Shown piece after piece: positions 1 to 6,269 of a stretch of DNA of 11,763 nucleotides; within the stretch, counting starts at the first letter, position 1, and each line of letters begins with the position of its first letter. Origin of the DNA: Archangium sp. (GTDB lineage Bacteria > Myxococcota > Myxococcia > Myxococcales > Myxococcaceae); assembly GCA_016793585.1 (NCBI GenBank), contig JAEUJR010001161.1, forward strand, positions 1 through 11,763, in the 5' to 3' direction. The position numbers were made by a program, and so were the translations under genes. Under the pieces are notes generated by a model, which saw only the letters and a list, made by a program, of their open reading frames with translations, ran no database searches and was not told where the DNA came from.

Positions 1-284
1 CCGACCCTGCGACCGGCCGGCCGTTCACCACGACGCCGAGCAACCCGAGCTGGCGTGTGTACTTCGCGACCGGCCGCGCGGGCTTCTCGACGATCGCGAC
101 CTTGTGGCCGGTTCCTGTCGGGCCGACGCCTGATGGCTTCCGCTCGGTCTCAGGCGCCAGCTGGAGCGTGACCGACCTGACCGGCGATGGCCTGCCCGAT
201 CTCGTTCAGTTTCAAGATCCCGCGACGGGGCTCGCGTTCAGCGACAGCAACGGCGCGTTCTGGCGCGTCTATCAGGGCTTCTGA
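1..284 (+). CDS. C-terminal part of an FG-GAP/VCBS-like repeat protein (5' truncated)
   Basis: The reading frame is open from base 3 to the TGA at 282-284 and continues off the left edge, so only the last 93 residues are visible. They hold parts of two tandem repeats about 70 residues apart: DPATG recurs at visible residues 1 and 72 and WRVY at 17 and 87, each followed by an aromatic/glycine segment (FATGRAGF, QGF). The second unit contains DLTGDGLPDLV, the Asp/Gly-rich Ca2+-binding type loop of FG-GAP/VCBS beta-propeller blades. Such repeats are normally found in secreted or surface proteins, where they mediate binding rather than catalysis. The N-terminus, any signal peptide and any catalytic domain lie outside the window. 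The protein ends right after the last repeat, with no sorting signal such as a MYXO-CTERM helix. The last 13 bases overlap the convergent gene. The repeat class is well supported; the function is unknown. Confidence 0.75.
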   Translation, partial: DPATGRPFTTTPSNPSWRVYFATGRAGFSTIATLWPVPVGPTPDGFRSVSGASWSVTDLTGDGLPDLVQFQDPATGLAFSDSNGAFWRVYQGF

Positions 285-1153
285 GCCTTCTTGCCGATGC
301 GGCATTCGTCGCGCATCGGGCACTTCAGACAGTTCTCTTTCACCGGGTGCACGGGGCACGCGCCGCTCATGCCGAAGTGACAGAGCCCGAAGTCGTACCG
401 AACCGGGTCGGCGCCATCGAGCTGCCGCAACGACTCGGTGATCTCGAGCGCCATCGGCCAGCCCTGCGTCTGCCGCGACGTCAGCCCGAGCCACGTCGAC
501 AGCCGCGCGATGTGCGTGTCGAGCGGAATGACGAGCTCCGACGGCTTCACGCGCGTCCAGATGCCGAAGTCGATCGCGTCGGGGCCGCGCACCATCCACC
601 GCAGGTAGAGCGACAGCCGCTTCGCCGCTCCACTGCCCGTCGGCAGCAGGTGATCGAGCCCGCGAACGTTGCCCAGCGCCCGCACGATCTCCTTCCGCGG
701 CGCTGCGTCTCGCACCGTTCGCGCGAACGTCGACAACGCCTCGCGATGCCCGCTCTGTTGCCGCGCCGAGAGAAAGACGTCCTCCAGCGAGCCGTACCGC
801 TCGAGGCACGCGCCCATGCCCATCAACAACACGCCGAGATCGGCCGGCAGGTTGAACCGGTACACGAACCCTTCGAGCATCGGCTTCAGCTCGTTCACGC
901 GCAGCGACGCGACGCGCTTCGCCGGCCGCTTTCCCAGCTCGTCGAGGATCGACTGAATCTTCGGCTTGAAGAGATCGGCCCGCCCATACGCGAGCGACGC
1001 CGACAACAACGCCACCACCTCGATGTCGCGCGGGTCTTCGTACCGATGCGGGAACTCGACGGGATCGGCCCGAACACGATCGGCCCACGGCCGTGGATCG
1101 GTCAGTGCATCGAGCAGCGGTTTGAGCCGGGTGGCGCGCGCCTTCGACAGCAC
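272..1153 (-). CDS. TIGR02757/DUF2400-family protein, HhH-GPD glycosylase-like
   Basis: A 293-residue protein recognised by overall resemblance to the TIGR02757 (DUF2400) family, whose function is not established. It starts at a GTG three bases after the moaB-like stop codon. No ATG lies nearby and no clear ribosome site is visible, so translation is probably coupled to moaB. The N-terminus is charged and helical (ALLSASLAYGRADLFKPKI at about 48-66). The C-terminal half resembles endonuclease III/MutY: a loop LLPTGSGAAKRL (169-180) where those enzymes carry the helix-hairpin-helix, then PLDTHIARLSTWLGL (210-224), matching the VDTH..R...RLGL segment that carries the catalytic Asp (here D212). 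It ends with four cysteines C266-x8-C275-x2-C278-x5-C284, very like the [4Fe-4S] loop of Nth (C-x6-C-x2-C-x5-C). A DNA-repair or DNA-binding role is therefore inferred, not known. It is the last gene of the Rieske-moaB-DUF2400 operon, and its 3' end overlaps the convergent repeat-protein gene by 13 bases. Confidence 0.85.
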   Translation of the reverse strand: MLSKARATRLKPLLDALTDPRPWADRVRADPVEFPHRYEDPRDIEVVALLSASLAYGRADLFKPKIQSILDELGKRPAKRVASLRVNELKPMLEGFVYRFNLPADLGVLLMGMGACLERYGSLEDVFLSARQQSGHREALSTFARTVRDAAPRKEIVRALGNVRGLDHLLPTGSGAAKRLSLYLRWMVRGPDAIDFGIWTRVKPSELVIPLDTHIARLSTWLGLTSRQTQGWPMALEITESLRQLDGADPVRYDFGLCHFGMSGACPVHPVKENCLKCPMRDECRIGKKAQKP

Positions 1154-1156
1154 GGG

Positions 1157-1705
1157 TCAGCGCGAGACTTCACGAACGAGGTGACCCAGCTCGGGAGCAA
1201 CCAGCTTCTCCATCGCCAGCTTCACGCCCGCGGGAGAACCGGGCAGCGCGAACACCACCACGCCGTCCCACACGCCCGCGATCGCCCGCGTCGCCATCGC
1301 CGCCGAGCCGATCTGCTGGAACGAGAGCATGCGAAAGAGCTCTCCGAAGCCGTCGATGGTGCGCTGGAAGAGCGGCGTCACCGTCTCCACCGTCACGTCT
1401 CGCGACGACAACCCCGTGCCTCCGGTGAGGATGATCGCCCGCACGCCCGAGGCCTTCGCCTGATCCATCGCGTGCCGAATCTCCTGCGCCGTGTCGCGCA
1501 CGAGCGAGCTGCCGACGACCGTGTGGCCCTCGTGCTCCAACGCGTGCCGAATCGCCGGCCCGCCTTCGTCGGTGGCTCCGTTGCGCGTGTCGCTGCAGGT
1601 GATCACCCACGCGCTCACGGTCGCCGCCGCGTGCCGGTGCTCGTGCACGGAGTCGTGATGATGGTGGTGATGATCGTGATCGTGGTCGTGACCTTCGTGC
1701 GCCAT
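1157..1705 (-). CDS. moaB: MoaB/MogA-family molybdopterin adenylyltransferase with His-rich N-terminus
   Basis: A 182-residue protein of the MoaB/MogA family, which adenylylates molybdopterin before molybdenum insertion in Moco synthesis in the cytoplasm. Family marks are SDTR (38-41), the nucleotide/MPT loop LTGGTGLSSRDVT (93-105), DGFGELFR (118-125) and LPGSPAGV (154-161). Length is close to the ~170 residues of E. coli MoaB once the N-terminal extension is removed. That extension (residues 1-25) has 13 histidines, including six in a row at 12-17, mixed with Asp/Glu, a typical metal-binding composition. The start ATG at 1703-1705 is supported by AAGGA a few bases upstream and by its position 10 bases after the Rieske gene stop. 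Whether the MoaB- or MogA-type reaction is performed cannot be told from this window, since no other Moco genes are present. The family call is firm; the gene symbol is a best guess. Confidence 0.9.
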   Translation of the reverse strand: MAHEGHDHDHDHHHHHHDSVHEHRHAAATVSAWVITCSDTRNGATDEGGPAIRHALEHEGHTVVGSSLVRDTAQEIRHAMDQAKASGVRAIILTGGTGLSSRDVTVETVTPLFQRTIDGFGELFRMLSFQQIGSAAMATRAIAGVWDGVVVFALPGSPAGVKLAMEKLVAPELGHLVREVSR

Positions 1706-1715
1706 GAGCGTTCCT

Positions 1716-2042
1716 TCAGGGGTTCGGGTTGAAGCCGATGACCACGACCTGACCGTCTTCGACCTCGGTCTTGAACGCGGGCTGATCGTCACAGATGCCG
1801 GGAGACGTCTCGTTCTTCCCCGTGTCGAGATCGAAGCCGACCTCGTGGCAGGGGCACACGACCAGGTTCTTCTCGACGCGCCCACCAGACAAGAGACACC
1901 CGCCGTGGTTACACCAGTCGTCGAGCGCCTTGAGCCGCCCGTTCACGCAGGCCACCAGCACGTTGCGCTTGCCGACCGCGTAGCCGCGCAGCTCCCCTTC
2001 CTGCAGGTCGGCCGGCCCCAGCGTGATTCGTGAATCGCTCAT
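1716..2042 (-). CDS. Rieske [2Fe-2S] ferredoxin
   Basis: A 108-residue single-domain Rieske protein. It has the two ligand loops C44-x-H46-GGC and C63-PC-H66, followed by EVGFDLDTG, the usual end of the second loop. Such small soluble proteins carry electrons to oxygenases or reductases, or act as NirD-like subunits. Unusually for a soluble ferredoxin, both loops contain the extra cysteines (C49 and C65) that form the stabilising disulfide in cytochrome bc1/b6f Rieske proteins. No signal peptide, Tat motif or membrane anchor is present, so it should be cytoplasmic. The start MSDSRI at 2040-2042 is chosen because GAGG lies 8 bases upstream and the domain begins immediately; the frame stays open far upstream but that stretch is antisense to polX. 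It leads the operon with moaB (10-base gap) and the DUF2400 gene. No oxygenase partner is nearby, so the redox partner is unknown. Confidence 0.9.
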   Translation of the reverse strand: MSDSRITLGPADLQEGELRGYAVGKRNVLVACVNGRLKALDDWCNHGGCLLSGGRVEKNLVVCPCHEVGFDLDTGKNETSPGICDDQPAFKTEVEDGQVVVIGFNPNP

Positions 2043-2092
2043 GGCGCGCGCCTCATAGCCACGTTCCACGCGGTTCGCCTGCTCCTCGTTGT

Positions 2093-2098
2093 TATGGT
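2093..2098 (+). promoter_or_regulatory. Probable -10 element (TATGGT) of polX
   Basis: TATGGT ends 7 bases before the chosen polX ATG at 2106, so transcription would start at or next to the start codon. No convincing -35 hexamer is visible at normal spacing. The same TAnnGT pattern precedes the kinase, hsp70 and speA genes. On the other strand the same bases read CATAAC, so the element could also serve the divergent Rieske operon; that is speculative. Confidence 0.4.
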
Positions 2099-2105
2099 GG
2101 GCCGC

Positions 2106-3899
2106 ATGTCGAACGTGGACAAGACGGCGGTGGTGAAGGCCCTGCGCGACCTCGGCGCCTATCTGCAGCTCAACGGCGAAAACGCCTTCAAGGTGCGCGC
2201 CTACGACATCGCCGCCGAGCGCATCGCCGGCCTGACCGACGACCTCGGCGCCATCATCGAGAAGAAGGCGCTCACCTCGCTCCCCGGCATCGGCGAGAGC
2301 ATCGCGAAGAAGATCGAAGAGCTCGCGACGACGGGAAAGATGACGGCGCTCGAAGAGATTCGCGCGAAGTTTCCCCCGAAGATCCTCGAGCTGATGACCG
2401 TGCCCGACCTCGGCCCCAAGAAGGCCCGCGCGCTGTTCGAACAGCTCGGCGTCGGGAGCATCGAAGAGCTCGAGAAGGCCTGTCAGGAGCAGCGCGTTCG
2501 CACGCTGAAGGGCTTCGGCCAGAAGACCGAAGAGAAGCTCATCAACGGCCTGCAGGTGGCGAAGCGCGCGGCATCGACCGGTGGGCGGAAGCGCCTCGGT
2601 GACGTGCTCCCGCAGGCCGACGCGCTCCTGGAGTGGATCAAGCAGGCGCCTGGCGTGAAGCGCGCCAGCCTCGGCGGCTCGGTGCGACGCCAGAAAGAGA
2701 CCGTCGCCGACGTCGACATCATCGCCTCGGCGCCCGACGCGCAGCCCGTCTTCGCGCACTTCCACAAGTTCCCCCTCGTGGCCGAGCTCATCGGCGCGGG
2801 CGAGTCGAAGTCCTCCGTGCGCCTGAAGGACACCGACCTGCAGGTCGATCTTCGCGTGCTGCCCGACGAAGACTTCGCCTCGGCGCTCCATCACTTCACC
2901 GGCAGCAAGGGCCACCACATCAAGCTGCGCGGCCTCGCCCTCGAGAAGGGGCTCACCATCAGCGAGTGGGGCGTCTTCCGCATGAAGGAAGGTGAGAACG
3001 CCGCCGCGAAGGCCGGCGTGGCGAAACACGAGAGCGCCGAAGCAAAGCTGCCCATTCGTGACGAGGCCGATCTCTACGCGCTGCTCGGCATGCAGTTCGT
3101 GCCGCCCGAGCTCCGCGAAGACTGGGGCGAGATCGAAGCCGCGCTCGCTCATGAACTGCCGGAAGATCTGATCAGCCGTAAAGACATCGTCGGCAACGTG
3201 CACGCCCACACCACCTGGAGCGACGGCATCAACTCGCTCGAAGAGATGGCGCGCGCTGCGAAGGCGCTCGGCCTCACCTACTACACGGTGACCGAGCACT
3301 CGCAGACCTCGGGCTACGCGGGCGGTCTCAGCATCGAGAAGCTCAAGCAGCAGTGGGACGAGATCGATCGCGTCAACGAAGTCGTGAAGGGCATTCGCCT
3401 GCTCAAGGGCATCGAGAGCGACATTCTCGAAGACGGCAGCCTCGACTACCCCGACTCGGTGCTCGAGAAGCTCGACGTGGTGATCGGCTCCATTCACCAG
3501 CGCTACAGCCAGGACGAAGATCAGATGACGAAGCGCGTGCTCAAGGCCTTCGACAACCCACACCTGCACATCTGGGGGCACCCGACGGGGCGGCTGATCA
3601 ACAAGCGCGAGCCCGCGCCCATGCGCATGGAGGAGATCCTCGACAAGGCCGCGAAGAAGGGCATCACCATCGAGGTGAACGGCTGCCCCGAACGAATGGA
3701 CCTGTCGCCAGAGCACGTGCGCAAGGCGCTGGAGCGCGGCCTCAAGCTGTCGATCAGCACCGACGCCCACTCGACGAACGAGCTCACGGTGCACCTGCCC
3801 TTCGCGCTCGCGTCGGCCCGAAAAGGCTGGGCGCGAGTCGGAGACGTCGTCAACACCCGCGACGTGAAGGGCTTCCTGAAGGCAATCCGCCGCAACTGA
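2106..3899 (+). CDS. polX: DNA polymerase/3'-5' exonuclease PolX
   Basis: A 597-residue family X DNA polymerase with a C-terminal PHP domain, the usual bacterial PolX architecture (about 570-600 residues), used for gap filling and end processing in base excision repair. From the N-terminus: helix-hairpin-helix motifs at LPGIGESIAKKI (59-70), VPDLGPKKARAL (99-110) and LKGFGQKTEEKL (134-145); the nucleotidyltransferase motif GGSVRRQKETVADVDII (190-206) with metal Asp D202 and D204; a third Asp D248 in LQVDLRV; and EWGVF (287-291). The PHP exonuclease metal sites are intact: H366 and H368 with D373 in HAHTTWSDG, E397/H398 in TEHS, E437, H464, H492, and D553/H555 in STDAH. ATG 2106 is preferred to the in-frame ATG 2094 because the latter falls inside the probable -10 element. 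The gene is divergent from the Rieske operon and looks like an independent unit. Confidence 0.97.
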   Translation: MSNVDKTAVVKALRDLGAYLQLNGENAFKVRAYDIAAERIAGLTDDLGAIIEKKALTSLPGIGESIAKKIEELATTGKMTALEEIRAKFPPKILELMTVPDLGPKKARALFEQLGVGSIEELEKACQEQRVRTLKGFGQKTEEKLINGLQVAKRAASTGGRKRLGDVLPQADALLEWIKQAPGVKRASLGGSVRRQKETVADVDIIASAPDAQPVFAHFHKFPLVAELIGAGESKSSVRLKDTDLQVDLRVLPDEDFASALHHFTGSKGHHIKLRGLALEKGLTISEWGVFRMKEGENAAAKAGVAKHESAEAKLPIRDEADLYALLGMQFVPPELREDWGEIEAALAHELPEDLISRKDIVGNVHAHTTWSDGINSLEEMARAAKALGLTYYTVTEHSQTSGYAGGLSIEKLKQQWDEIDRVNEVVKGIRLLKGIESDILEDGSLDYPDSVLEKLDVVIGSIHQRYSQDEDQMTKRVLKAFDNPHLHIWGHPTGRLINKREPAPMRMEEILDKAAKKGITIEVNGCPERMDLSPEHVRKALERGLKLSISTDAHSTNELTVHLPFALASARKGWARVGDVVNTRDVKGFLKAIRRN

Positions 3900-3927
3900 A
3901 AAAAGCCCACCGCCAGAGACCGAAGGG

Positions 3928-3933
3928 TACAGT
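3928..3933 (+). promoter_or_regulatory. Probable -10 element (TACAGT) of the kinase operon
   Basis: TACAGT lies 12 bases before the kinase ATG in the 46-base gap after polX. It belongs to the TAnnGT pattern seen before every plus-strand operon-leading gene here. No clear -35 box and no terminator hairpin for polX were seen in the gap, so read-through from polX is also possible. Confidence 0.35.
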
Positions 3934-3945
3934 CGAAAGCGACAC

Positions 3946-5796
3946 ATGGCCGCCGCCACCGAGAACCTGGTCGGTCAGACGATCGGTTCCTTCCGCATCA
4001 CAAAAGTCATCGGCCGCGGCGGCATGGGGACTGTCTATCTCGGAGAGCACGCCGTCATCGGCAGCCGCGTCGCGATCAAGGTGCTGATGGAGCGCCTGGC
4101 CACCGACGAGAACCTCGTCGCCCGCTTCTACGCCGAGGCGCGCGCGGTCAACCTCATCGGCCACGAGAACATCGTCAACATCTTCGACATGAACGTGGTG
4201 CCGCCGCATCGGTACTACCTCGTGATGGAGTACCTGGAGGGGAAGCCGCTCAACTACCTGCTCACCGCGCCCGTTCCCGCGAACATCAGCATTCCGATTC
4301 TGCTGCAGGTCTGCGACGCGCTGCAGGCCGCGCACACCGCCGGCATCGTTCACCGCGATCTGAAGCCCGAGAACATCTTCCTCATGCGGCGCGGCAAGCA
4401 GGAGAACTTCGTCAAGGTGCTCGACTTCGGCCTCGCGAAGCTGCTCGACACCGAGCGCGCCGATCAGCACACCGCCGCAGGCCTCATCGTCGGCACGCCC
4501 GAGTTCATGTCGCCCGAGCAGGCCAACAGCCAGCCCGTCGACGGCCGCGCCGACATCTACGGCCTCGGGTGCATCGCGTGGCTCATGGCGACCGCGCGCC
4601 TGCCCTTCCCCCAGCGTGGCCTCACCGATCTGCTCGTCGCGCACCGCACCCAGATGCCGAAGGCGCCGCACGAGGTCGTGCCCAGCGTGCCCGCCCCGCT
4701 GAGCGAGGTGATCATGAAAGCCATGGCGAAGGACCCCGCCGAGCGCTTTCAGACCGCCGCCGCCTTCGGCAAGGCGCTCGAAGACGTGCTCCAGTGGGTC
4801 GAGACCACGCCGGCTCGTGCCGTCGCGCCGAAGCCTGCGCCGCTGCCTCCGATGCCGCCCCCGCCCCCGGCGCCCTCCCCCGGAGCCGCGCCCGCTGCGG
4901 TGCCCATGCAGCCGCGCTTCGTCGCGAAGTTCTCGGCCGAGGTCTCGACGCTCGACGGCAAGTCGCTCGGCACGCTGCAGTGCACCGACATCTCACGCGG
5001 AGGCATGTTCCTCGCGAGCGAGGCGGCGCTCCCGGCCCTGTTCTCGAAGGTGAAGATCACGCTGAGCGACGGCGGCGGCATGCTGCTGGGCGAGGTCGTT
5101 CGCCACGTCGCCAGTGAGCAGGCGCGCGCGTGGGGCATGTCGGGCGGCTTCGGCGTGCAGTTCGTCGATCTCACGCCGGCGGTCCGCGAGACCGTCACCC
5201 GCCTCATTCAGGGCCTGCCAGTCAGCCAGATGCCGGCCGCGCAGTTCTCGGCGAGCGACGACCCCGAAGCCGAGAAGGTGCTCGAGAAGTTCCGCCAGCG
5301 CATCAACGGCGATCACTACGTGCTCGTCGGCGTCGCCACCGACGCGGAGTCGGCCGAGATTCGCACCCGCGCCCGCGAGGCCATTCACGAGCTCGAGCGC
5401 GTGGGCACGCGCAGCATCTCGGCGAAGCAGCGCTCTCAGCTCGACGCCTCGATCGCGCGCGTGAAGTCCGCCGCCGACGTGCTGGGCAACCCGCTGCACC
5501 GCGCCGAGTTCGACGCCAACCGCGGCAACTTCCGCGGCGTCATGCGCTGCCTGCAGGCCGGCCTCACCGTGCTCGACCTCGAGCGCCTGCGCACCACCCA
5601 CCTCGCGGCCAACCCCAACGCCGCTGGCGGCGCCCACGTGAAGCTGCTCGCGTCGAAGGCCTACGAGTCGAAGGGCCAGCTGCGCGAAGCGCTCGACGCC
5701 GTCGAGGCCGCGCTCCAGCACGACCCGCTCAACCTCACCTACCACCAGCGCCGCATTCAGCTGCTCAAACGCCTGCGCGAAGGCATGCCGACATGA
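3946..5796 (+). CDS. Ser/Thr protein kinase with PilZ, J-like and TPR regions
   Basis: A 616-residue Hanks-type kinase. Kinase domain, about residues 15-283: glycine loop GRGGMG (23-28), VAIK with K45, helix-C Glu E64, catalytic loop HRDLKPEN (136-143), DFG (160-162), GTPEFMSPEQ (183-192) and D203. All catalytic residues are present, so it should be active. A Pro/Ala-rich linker follows (about 290-322), then a PilZ domain (about 323-420) with TDISRGGMF (347-355; D348, S350, G353 fit DxSxxG). The RxxxR arm reads R324FVAK328, so c-di-GMP binding is uncertain. Residues 455-524 resemble a DnaJ J domain (DHYVLVGVATDAESAEIR ... AADVLGNPLHRAEFD) without HPD. Residues 564-612 form a TPR-like pair. 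No membrane helix is seen, so it should be cytoplasmic. It leads a unit with the FHA gene (ATGA overlap) and the CPBP protease. Substrates are unknown; the adjacent FHA protein is an obvious candidate reader. Confidence 0.95.
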   Translation: MAAATENLVGQTIGSFRITKVIGRGGMGTVYLGEHAVIGSRVAIKVLMERLATDENLVARFYAEARAVNLIGHENIVNIFDMNVVPPHRYYLVMEYLEGKPLNYLLTAPVPANISIPILLQVCDALQAAHTAGIVHRDLKPENIFLMRRGKQENFVKVLDFGLAKLLDTERADQHTAAGLIVGTPEFMSPEQANSQPVDGRADIYGLGCIAWLMATARLPFPQRGLTDLLVAHRTQMPKAPHEVVPSVPAPLSEVIMKAMAKDPAERFQTAAAFGKALEDVLQWVETTPARAVAPKPAPLPPMPPPPPAPSPGAAPAAVPMQPRFVAKFSAEVSTLDGKSLGTLQCTDISRGGMFLASEAALPALFSKVKITLSDGGGMLLGEVVRHVASEQARAWGMSGGFGVQFVDLTPAVRETVTRLIQGLPVSQMPAAQFSASDDPEAEKVLEKFRQRINGDHYVLVGVATDAESAEIRTRAREAIHELERVGTRSISAKQRSQLDASIARVKSAADVLGNPLHRAEFDANRGNFRGVMRCLQAGLTVLDLERLRTTHLAANPNAAGGAHVKLLASKAYESKGQLREALDAVEAALQHDPLNLTYHQRRIQLLKRLREGMPT

Positions 5797-6269
5797 AGAG
5801 CTGGCTGCTCTCGGCGCTCAAGAAGATCGCCTCGGGCGGCCGTGACGCCGTCACCAAACAGCACCCGGGCGACTGGCTCGTCTGGGAAGCCGGTAACTGG
5901 AAGGCCCCCCGCGCGCAGACGCTCGTCCTCGAAGCCGTGAAAGACGCAGCGAACCTCGCGCCGAAGGGCGCCGAAGCCCTCGTCATCGCGCTGCCAATGC
6001 AGGTCTCGACGAGCGTCGGCCGTGCCCCCGACGCCGACATCTCGCTCAACGACGGCACCCTCTCGGGCCACCACCTCACGCTCGCCCGGCTCAGTGACGG
6101 CCGGTGGACGGTGGAGGATCTCGGCTCGACGAACGGCACCACCGTCGAGGGCCTGACGTTGAAGGTCGGAGATCGTATGCCGCTGCGCAACGGCTCGGTG
6201 ATCAAGGCAGGCCAGGTCACCCTCACCTTCCAGACGGCCGAGGGCATGTGGAAGCGACTGTCGGCCTGA
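5793..6269 (+). CDS. FHA-domain protein
   Basis: A 158-residue protein. After a helical N-terminus of about 60 residues comes one forkhead-associated domain (about 62-152), the fold that binds phosphothreonine peptides. Visible motifs are VGR (75-77), SGHHL (91-95) and DLGSTNGT (109-116) before VGDRMPL. The usual SRxH is changed to SGHH: the Ser and the second His are kept and the Arg becomes Gly. G76, R77 and N114, which matter for phosphopeptide binding, are kept. There is no signal peptide or membrane segment. The start ATG overlaps the kinase stop as ATGA, with a GAAGG site just upstream, so the two proteins are almost certainly co-translated. The simplest reading is that it binds phosphorylated products of the kinase, including the kinase itself; this is inferred from context. 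Confidence 0.92.
   Translation: MKSWLLSALKKIASGGRDAVTKQHPGDWLVWEAGNWKAPRAQTLVLEAVKDAANLAPKGAEALVIALPMQVSTSVGRAPDADISLNDGTLSGHHLTLARLSDGRWTVEDLGSTNGTTVEGLTLKVGDRMPLRNGSVIKAGQVTLTFQTAEGMWKRLSA

Noticed and set aside
1655..1672. Six consecutive His codons, as in a cloning-vector tag.
   Set aside because: The run sits in a longer mixed His/Asp/Glu segment with varied codons and native flanks, so it is a natural metal-binding-type tail.
347..1732. Long open plus-strand frame (461 codons) rich in Arg/His/Ala.
   Set aside because: It is antisense to the DUF2400 and moaB genes, which carry clear family motifs. The composition is typical of a shadow frame in GC-rich DNA, and no known domain is visible.
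2043..3959. Upstream extension of the Rieske frame on the minus strand, which would give a protein of about 747 residues.
   Set aside because: The extension runs antisense through polX and is low-complexity Leu/Val/Arg/Ala. The Rieske domain has a good start at 2042 with a ribosome site.
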